The translations under genes were made by a program, and so were the position numbers. Positions 24,446 to 29,700 of a stretch of DNA of 29,700 nucleotides are shown here, one piece after another. The DNA is from Methylococcaceae bacterium (GTDB lineage Bacteria; Pseudomonadota; Gammaproteobacteria; Methylococcales; Methylomonadaceae): the NCBI GenBank assembly GCA_009925045.1, contig RFQK01000001.1, positions 1 to 29,700 of the forward strand, given 5' to 3'. Position 1 is the stretch's first letter. Every line of letters starts with the position of its first letter. Below the pieces are notes generated by a model that worked only from the letters and a program-made list of their open reading frames with translations, made no database searches and had not been told where the DNA came from.

Positions 24446-26623
24446 ATGAATGACCCCGCCGCGCCCTTGGCCCATATTGCTGTTGAGTTACCTGAAGAAA
24501 AACTACTCAAACAGCTGTGCGGCATCATGCGCGGCTATCTTGATCAAAGCCAGATCGACTCAGTCGTCAAGGCTTATCACTTAAGCGAAAAAGCCCATAC
24601 TGGCCAGTACCGCAAAAGCGGTGAAGCCTACATCTGTCATCCAGTCTCAGTAGCGATCATTTTGGCCTCTATGCATATGGATGCCAATGGGGTGATGGCG
24701 GCTATTTTGCACGATGTCATCGAAGACACCGATATCACTAAGGACCAGCTTAAAGCCGAATTTGGAACTGAAGTTGCCGAACTTGTTGATGGCGTCACCA
24801 AATTGTCTAAGATTGACAGTCGTTCCCGTGCCGAAGCCCAAGCCGAAAATGTCAGAAAGATGTTTCTGGCCATGGCTAAAGATTTAAGAGTCATTATCGT
24901 TAAGCTTGCGGACCGTTTGCATAATATGCAGACCATGGGCAGCATGCCTAATGATAAAAAACGTCGAATTGCCAAAGAAACCCTGGAAATATATGCCCCG
25001 ATTGCCAATCGATTGGGCATGAACGATATTCGTCATCAACTGGAAACTCTGGGCTTTAAAACCCTGTATCCTTTGCGTCATGCCGTCTTAAGCCAGGCCG
25101 TTAAAAAATCGCGGGGCAATCGCAAAGAGATCATCGACATGATCCAAAGCAATATTCAAAACCGTCTGGCTGAAATGGGCATGAATTGCACCCTCGCAGG
25201 CCGGGAAAAAAATATTGCCAGTATTTACCACAAGATGGCCAGCAAAAAAATTTCCTTTGCTGATGTCTTTGATGTCTACGCCTTCCGAATATACTGTCAT
25301 CAAGTGGATGACTGTTATCGGGCACTGGGGTGTGTTCATAATCTGTTCAAACCGATTCCTGGTCGCTTTAAAGATTATATTGCCCTCCCCAAAGCCAATG
25401 GCTACCAATCTCTGCATACCATCTTAATTGGTCCTTATGGGGTGCCAATCGAAATTCAAATCCGTACCCACGAAATGCATCGCATATCCGAATCGGGTAT
25501 TGCTGCCCATTGGCTGTATAAATCGGATAATGATAAAAGTGAAAACATCAAAGCCCGTGCCAATGAATGGTTACGTGACCTTTTAGAGTTACAAAAATCA
25601 GCCGGGGATTCACTGGAATTTATTGATAACCTTAAAGTTGATTTATTTCCTCAGGAAGTTTTTGTTTTCACGCCTAAGGGCAAAATCATCAAACTGCCAC
25701 GTGGTGCGACGGTGGTTGATTTTGCTTATCTGGTCCATACCGATGTCGGGAATGCCTGTATTTCTGCGCGCATCGACAAAAAACTGGTGCCACTTCAAAC
25801 TCAACTTGAAAACGGCATGACCGTAGAAGTGATTACCGCGCCTTGGGCACGCCCTAACCCACTTTGGCTGAACTACGTCACCACAGCCAAGGCGCGAAGC
25901 TGTATTCGTGCTTATCTAAAAAACTTTAAACAGCAAGAAGCCATTAACCTGGGTCGCCGCTTGCTGGAAAAAGAATTGGAAAGTCTGGATATCAATCTAG
26001 ACAACATAGACAACCAGCATATGTTGCAGTTGCTCAGCACTCTTAAAAAACATTCGCTGAACGACTTGCTCGAAGATATTGGTTTAGGTAACCGTATGCC
26101 GTTCCTGATCGCCAAACACATTGCGCAGACTGATGGCATCAGCAGTAAAGGTTTAAACGAACATGCGCCTAAAGCCAATACGCCTTTAGTCATTCGTGGC
26201 ACCGAAGGCATTGTCGTCAGTCTGGCAAAATGTTGCCGTCCAATTCCAGGCGACTCTATTATCGGCTTCTTCAACCCGGGTAAAGGTATCGTCGTGCACC
26301 ATTATGAGTGCCGCAACAGCTCGGAAGTGCGTAAAAAACAAACCAGTTGGCTGGATGTAGAATGGTCCCCCGATGCCATCGGCGAATTTCCGGTCGAAAT
26401 ACGGATTGAATTACTCAATCAACGCGGCTCATTAGCAACCATAGCCTCAACTATTTCGCTCATGGATTCTAATATCGAAAATATTACTGTGATCAGTCAG
26501 GATGACCGTGTCTCCGTTGACTTATTAACGCTCGCGGTTCGTGATCGTGTCCATCTGGCCAGCATTATCCGCAAACTCAAAAAACTATCGCTTGTCTTAA
26601 AAATTACCCGTATCAAAGCCTAA
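24446..26623 (+). CDS. spoT: Bifunctional (p)ppGpp synthetase/hydrolase
   Basis: SpoT makes and degrades the alarmone ppGpp. The 725 residues contain all domains. The HD hydrolase has His65 in CHPVS and His89-Asp90 in LHDVIEDT, so hydrolysis should be active. The synthetase domain has [19 protein letters not shown] and [11 protein letters not shown]. The TGS domain lies around 385-445 ([24 protein letters not shown]). The conserved-cysteine zinc-finger region follows ([10 protein letters not shown]), and a C-terminal ACT domain occupies about 650-725. The intact HD motif distinguishes it from RelA. It starts six bases after rpoZ without an obvious Shine-Dalgarno site, so coupling to rpoZ is likely. 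Confidence 0.96.
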   Translation: MNDPAAPLAHIAVELPEEKLLKQLCGIMRGYLDQSQIDSVVKAYHLSEKAHTGQYRKSGEAYICHPVSVAIILASMHMDANGVMAAILHDVIEDTDITKDQLKAEFGTEVAELVDGVTKLSKIDSRSRAEAQAENVRKMFLAMAKDLRVIIVKLADRLHNMQTMGSMPNDKKRRIAKETLEIYAPIANRLGMNDIRHQLETLGFKTLYPLRHAVLSQAVKKSRGNRKEIIDMIQSNIQNRLAEMGMNCTLAGREKNIASIYHKMASKKISFADVFDVYAFRIYCHQVDDCYRALGCVHNLFKPIPGRFKDYIALPKANGYQSLHTILIGPYGVPIEIQIRTHEMHRISESGIAAHWLYKSDNDKSENIKARANEWLRDLLELQKSAGDSLEFIDNLKVDLFPQEVFVFTPKGKIIKLPRGATVVDFAYLVHTDVGNACISARIDKKLVPLQTQLENGMTVEVITAPWARPNPLWLNYVTTAKARSCIRAYLKNFKQQEAINLGRRLLEKELESLDINLDNIDNQHMLQLLSTLKKHSLNDLLEDIGLGNRMPFLIAKHIAQTDGISSKGLNEHAPKANTPLVIRGTEGIVVSLAKCCRPIPGDSIIGFFNPGKGIVVHHYECRNSSEVRKKQTSWLDVEWSPDAIGEFPVEIRIELLNQRGSLATIASTISLMDSNIENITVISQDDRVSVDLLTLAVRDRVHLASIIRKLKKLSLVLKITRIKA

Positions 26624-26625
26624 TC

Positions 26626-27012
26626 ATGAAAAAACAAATCATCTCCACACCGTTGGCACCCGCTGCTATTGGCACTTATTCTCAAGCCGTTAAAGTAGGC
26701 GACACCGTGTATTTATCGGGTCAAATTGCTTTAGTACCGGAAACCATGCAAGTGGTTGAGGGTGACATCAGTGTTCAGATTCGCCGTGTGTTCGACAATT
26801 TAAAAGCTGTCGCAGAAGCTTCCGGCGGCAGTTTTGCTGACATCGTCAAATTGAATGTATTTTTGACTGATTTGGGTCATTTCCCCATCGTCAATGAAAT
26901 TATGGCTGAATACTTTCAACAACCTTACCCGGCCCGAGCAGCTGTCGGCGTTGCAGCGCTTCCACGGGGCGTCGGCGTTGAAATGGACGCGGTATTGATT
27001 ATCAGCGACTAA
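26626..27012 (+). CDS. ridA: Reactive imine deaminase RidA
   Basis: RidA hydrolyses reactive enamine/imine intermediates released by PLP enzymes such as threonine dehydratase. The 128 residues match the family. Motifs are [38 protein letters not shown] and [21 protein letters not shown]. The substrate-binding Arg104 corresponds to E. coli Arg105, and Glu119 to Glu120. It starts two bases after the spoT stop and precedes recG by seven bases, within the rpoZ-spoT-ridA-recG run common in gammaproteobacteria. Confidence 0.95.
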   Translation: MKKQIISTPLAPAAIGTYSQAVKVGDTVYLSGQIALVPETMQVVEGDISVQIRRVFDNLKAVAEASGGSFADIVKLNVFLTDLGHFPIVNEIMAEYFQQPYPARAAVGVAALPRGVGVEMDAVLIISD

Positions 27013-27019
27013 TCGCGCA

Positions 27020-28336
27020 ATGCCAAATGCTGAACCTTTACATTGGCCGGTCACTCAACTGACCGGCATTGGTTCGCAACTGGCTCAACGCCTAGAAAAA
27101 CTAGGCATTTCCGTTCTGCAAGACCTGTTATTTCATCTGCCCTTGCGCTACGAGGATCGTAGCCGTATTCACCCCATCATCCATTTAAGACACGGCCAGT
27201 CCGCGCTGGTTTGTGGACGCATTGAATTCACTGAACAACCCCAACGCGGTCGGTCGACTATCGTCTGCCGTATTGCTGATGAGACTGGAAGCTTAAATTT
27301 ACGGTTTTTCCATTTTTCGATACGTCAGCTTCAACAACTGCGCCCCGGTTTGCTGATTGCTTGCTACGGTGAAATTCGTTATGGCTTCAACCAACTCGAA
27401 ATGGCACATCCCGACTACAAAATTGTCGAAGATGCGCAGCAGGTGCTGGAAACACATTTACTGCCAGTTTATCCTACGACAGAAGGACTGACTCAACGCG
27501 CACTGCGTAAAGCTGTCCATCAAGCTTTGAATATATGCCAAGCAACAAATCTATTAGCTGATTACTTACCCCCCGCTCTGGCACAACGATTTGCTTGTAC
27601 CTCGATCAACCAAGCCTTGTCTTTGTTACACCAACCACCCGCCGATCTACCATCAAATGCCTTAAACGATGCAAATTTTCCGGCATTACAGCGTTTGGCA
27701 TTCGAGGAATTTTTAGCTCATCATCTCGCCTTACTGACCCATAAACATCATTATCAGGCCTGGAATGCGCCTGTTCTGAAACAGGATGAACTGCAGAAAC
27801 AGCGTTTCATCGCACAATTACCGTTTAGCTTAACGCATGCACAACAACGGGTCATTACCGATATCGAAAACGACTGCCAATCCAATACTCCGATGTTGCG
27901 CTTGGTACAAGGCGATGTGGGCAGTGGCAAAACCGTTGTTGCGGCTCTGAATGCCCTGTTGGCACTGAATAACGGCTATCAAGTTGCTTTGATGGCGCCG
28001 ACAGAATTATTAGCTGAACAACATTACGCCAATTTTAGCCGCTGGTTTGCCGACTTTGATTGGCCGCTGGTTTTTCTCAGTGGTCAGATCAAAGGCAAGC
28101 AAAGGCAGTTGAACTTGGAGATTCTGGCTCAGGCCAAGCCTGTTATCGCCATTGGAACCCATGCATTGTTTCAAGAAACAGTCAGTTTTGCCAAATTGGG
28201 TTTAGTGATTATTGATGAACAACATCGGTTTGGCGTTCATCAACGCCAGGCTTTGCGTGATAAAGGCAAAACAGCGGACAGCAGACCGCATCAGTTAATC
28301 ATGACCGCCACCCCCATTCCAAGCGTCAGCAAGTGA
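27020..28336 (+). CDS. recG: DNA helicase RecG, N-terminal part (frame broken)
   Basis: RecG is a branch-migrating helicase that reverses stalled replication forks. This piece has the N-terminal wedge domain (LGISVLQDLLFHLPLRYEDR, then the OB fold with GRSTIVCRIADETGSLNLRF). Next is helicase domain 1 with Walker A GDVGSGKT at residues 298-305, APTELLAEQH, GTHALFQ, the DEQH box from Asp399 (IIDEQHRFGVHQR) and motif III TATPIP at 429-434. After TPIP the frame reads four foreign residues and stops. E. coli RecG continues RTLAMTAYADLD and DELPPGR there, so about 35-40 residues (roughly 100-120 bases) are absent before the next piece begins in another frame. Confidence 0.93.
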   Translation: MPNAEPLHWPVTQLTGIGSQLAQRLEKLGISVLQDLLFHLPLRYEDRSRIHPIIHLRHGQSALVCGRIEFTEQPQRGRSTIVCRIADETGSLNLRFFHFSIRQLQQLRPGLLIACYGEIRYGFNQLEMAHPDYKIVEDAQQVLETHLLPVYPTTEGLTQRALRKAVHQALNICQATNLLADYLPPALAQRFACTSINQALSLLHQPPADLPSNALNDANFPALQRLAFEEFLAHHLALLTHKHHYQAWNAPVLKQDELQKQRFIAQLPFSLTHAQQRVITDIENDCQSNTPMLRLVQGDVGSGKTVVAALNALLALNNGYQVALMAPTELLAEQHYANFSRWFADFDWPLVFLSGQIKGKQRQLNLEILAQAKPVIAIGTHALFQETVSFAKLGLVIIDEQHRFGVHQRQALRDKGKTADSRPHQLIMTATPIPSVSK

Positions 28337-29007
28337 TTGCCCGAATTGCGGACTGGGTCCGCCAAGGTCATCAGGTGTATTGGGTCTGTCCGCTGATCGA
28401 AGAATCTGAATCACTGCAATGTGAAGCGGCTGAAAAAACGGCCTTAACCCTCAGCGAACAACTGACTGGCATTCGTGTTTGTTTGCTGCATGGGCGTATG
28501 AAGGCCACAGAAAAAGATCACATCATGCAGGCGTTTAAAAGCGGTGAATATGACTTAATGGTCGCAACTACCGTGATCGAAGTGGGTGTTGATGTGCCCA
28601 ATGCCAGTCTAATGGTCATTGAAAACGCCGAACGACTGGGTTTATCACAATTGCACCAGTTGCGGGGTCGCGTTGGCCGAGGCTCTAGTGACAGTTATTG
28701 TGTACTGCTTTACCAAACCCCATTATCGGCTATTGGACGCGAAAGGCTTAGCATCATTAAACAACATCAGGATGGTTTTACCATCGCTGAACAGGACTTA
28801 GCGCTGCGGGGGCCTGGAGAAATGATGGGCACCCGACAAACCGGCCAATTACTATTTAAAATTGCCAAACTTGATCGTGATCAGGCATTACTGGAACACA
28901 TACCCTCAGCAGCAAAAATGATTATGCAAGACCATCCTGAATCCGTCCCCCTCCTGATTCAGCGTTGGATCGGTCAACAACGACAAAACTACCAGGAAAC
29001 CGCCTGA
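28321..29007 (+). CDS. recG: DNA helicase RecG, C-terminal part (frame broken)
   Basis: Helicase domain 2 of RecG resumes at KRQQVIARIADWVRQG, directly beside the end of motif III in the other frame. It contains VYWVCPLIEESE, LLHGRMKATEKD, motif V TTVIEVGVDVPNAS, motif VI LSQLHQLRGRVGRG, and the TRG-type segment FTIAEQDLALRGPGEMMGTRQTG. The C-terminus is normal in length. No start codon context supports independent translation. Together with the N-terminal piece it lacks only the short linker between helicase domains 1 and 2. Confidence 0.92.
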   Translation, partial: KRQQVIARIADWVRQGHQVYWVCPLIEESESLQCEAAEKTALTLSEQLTGIRVCLLHGRMKATEKDHIMQAFKSGEYDLMVATTVIEVGVDVPNASLMVIENAERLGLSQLHQLRGRVGRGSSDSYCVLLYQTPLSAIGRERLSIIKQHQDGFTIAEQDLALRGPGEMMGTRQTGQLLFKIAKLDRDQALLEHIPSAAKMIMQDHPESVPLLIQRWIGQQRQNYQETA

Positions 29008-29088
29008 ACATAGTCTTTACGCAGTATTGTGGTAGTTTACTTAATCAGTTGATACCATAGTTAGTAAATGCCTAATAGGGATAGCCGT

Positions 29089-29700
29089 ATGACCGATTTG
29101 TTGAAAGTTTTTCAGGAAAGTTCCGCATTGTACGGCGGTAATGCCAGTTATATAGAATCCCTTTATGAACACTATCTTGAAGATCCTGGCAGTGTTGCCA
29201 CGGACTGGCGGGAACGGTTTGATGCCATTCATGCCGGCTCAACCGAAGAAGTGGCTCACAGTGCGATTGTGGAACGCTTTGAAAAATTAGCCATTAATGA
29301 ACCTGGCCGTCTGGCGCGAATGCAGGGCTTTACCGAACAAAGCGTCAAGAAACAATCCGCGGTTGCCCGTCTGATTAACCACTACCGTGTTAAAGGCCAT
29401 CAGATTGCGCGTAATAATCCTCTGGGCAACTCCATCACCGTCCCTACTGATTTGGAGCCGATTTATTACGGCCTGACAGAGGATGATATGAACACCGTGT
29501 TTGATACCGGTGGTTTATGCGGAGTTGACCGCTTAGCACTCTCAGAGATTATCGAAGCCCTGCAAAATACCTATTGCCGTAGTATAGGCAGTGAGTTCAT
29601 GCATATTGTCGATCATGATGCTAAATGCTGGATTAAAGAAAAGTTAGAGGGTGTTCGGACTAATTTTGACCAGCATCACGAAAAACGCCTCTGGCTGCTT
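29089..29700 (+). CDS. sucA: 2-oxoglutarate dehydrogenase E1 component (3' partial)
   Basis: The first 204 residues of the thiamine-diphosphate-dependent E1 subunit, which decarboxylates 2-oxoglutarate in the TCA cycle. The short E2-binding N-terminus has SALYGGNASYIESLYEHYL and DPGSVATDWRERFD. The family blocks HYRVKGHQIARNNPLG, YYGLTEDDMNTVFDTGG, LSEIIEALQNTYCRSIGSEFMHI and WIKEKLE follow. ATAGGG lies eight bases before the ATG. It runs off the window in frame. The 81-base gap after recG shows no clear terminator. I see no missing block in this visible part. Confidence 0.95.
   Translation, partial: MTDLLKVFQESSALYGGNASYIESLYEHYLEDPGSVATDWRERFDAIHAGSTEEVAHSAIVERFEKLAINEPGRLARMQGFTEQSVKKQSAVARLINHYRVKGHQIARNNPLGNSITVPTDLEPIYYGLTEDDMNTVFDTGGLCGVDRLALSEIIEALQNTYCRSIGSEFMHIVDHDAKCWIKEKLEGVRTNFDQHHEKRLWLL

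Noticed and set aside
1..29700. Mobile elements, prophage, CRISPR arrays or defence genes
   Set aside because: No transposase, integrase, terminal inverted repeats, spaced direct repeats or defence-type domains were found. The internal losses show no inserted sequence or target duplication.

Overview
This window looks like chromosomal DNA of a gammaproteobacterium. The AT/GC balance is moderate (mid-forties percent GC by eye). Two gene orders support the group: rpoZ-spoT-ridA-recG, and birA-coaX beside tusD-tusC. An IDH3-like NAD-dependent isocitrate dehydrogenase, a TusD/DsrE pair and an unusually long GltB fit a methylotroph or sulfur-oxidiser relative (Methylophaga-like), but that assignment is a guess. 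I see no rRNA, tRNA, CRISPR, insertion sequence or phage gene.

Layout. Positions 2-5926 (+) carry the large subunit of glutamate synthase in two frames, then a shortened CysJ-type flavoprotein ending at a strong terminator. Positions 6070-11200 (+) carry a membrane protein fused to a spermidine-synthase-like domain, a stand-alone lpxD, and tonB-exbB-exbD. Positions 11276-18348 (+) carry an mdtABC-type RND efflux operon with mdtB broken. Positions 18388-22220 (-) carry idh, a small exported protein of unknown function, coaX, a broken birA, tusC and tusD. Positions 22343-29700 (+) carry bepA, a 399-bp gap with a possible small RNA, rpoZ, spoT, ridA, a broken recG and the start of sucA.

The most striking thing is a repeated defect. 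Compared with their families, gltB, cysJ (twice), mdtB, birA and recG each lack a well-conserved internal block, while both flanks are intact and well conserved. A seventh possible case is the C-terminus of the spermidine-synthase-like gene where it meets lpxD. At four of the six clear junctions the reading frame shifts; at two it is kept, close to the 2:1 expected for cuts of random length. birA is usually essential and nothing else in these genes is decayed. I therefore think collapsed or removed assembly gaps are likelier than real deletions. Until reads are checked, the broken genes should not be read as biological pseudogenes, nor as programmed frameshifts.

The best candidate for something undescribed is between bepA and rpoZ (about 23930-24099). 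It holds two hairpins, two unpaired A-rich stretches in an AAnAAnAA pattern, and a strong intrinsic terminator, with no reading frame. This is the build of an Hfq-binding or Crc/Hfq-titrating small RNA, although I recognise no known family. Other points of interest are a long C-terminal extension on GltB, the absence of gltD with a diflavin reductase next door, tusDC without tusB, and lpxD away from its usual lipid A cluster.
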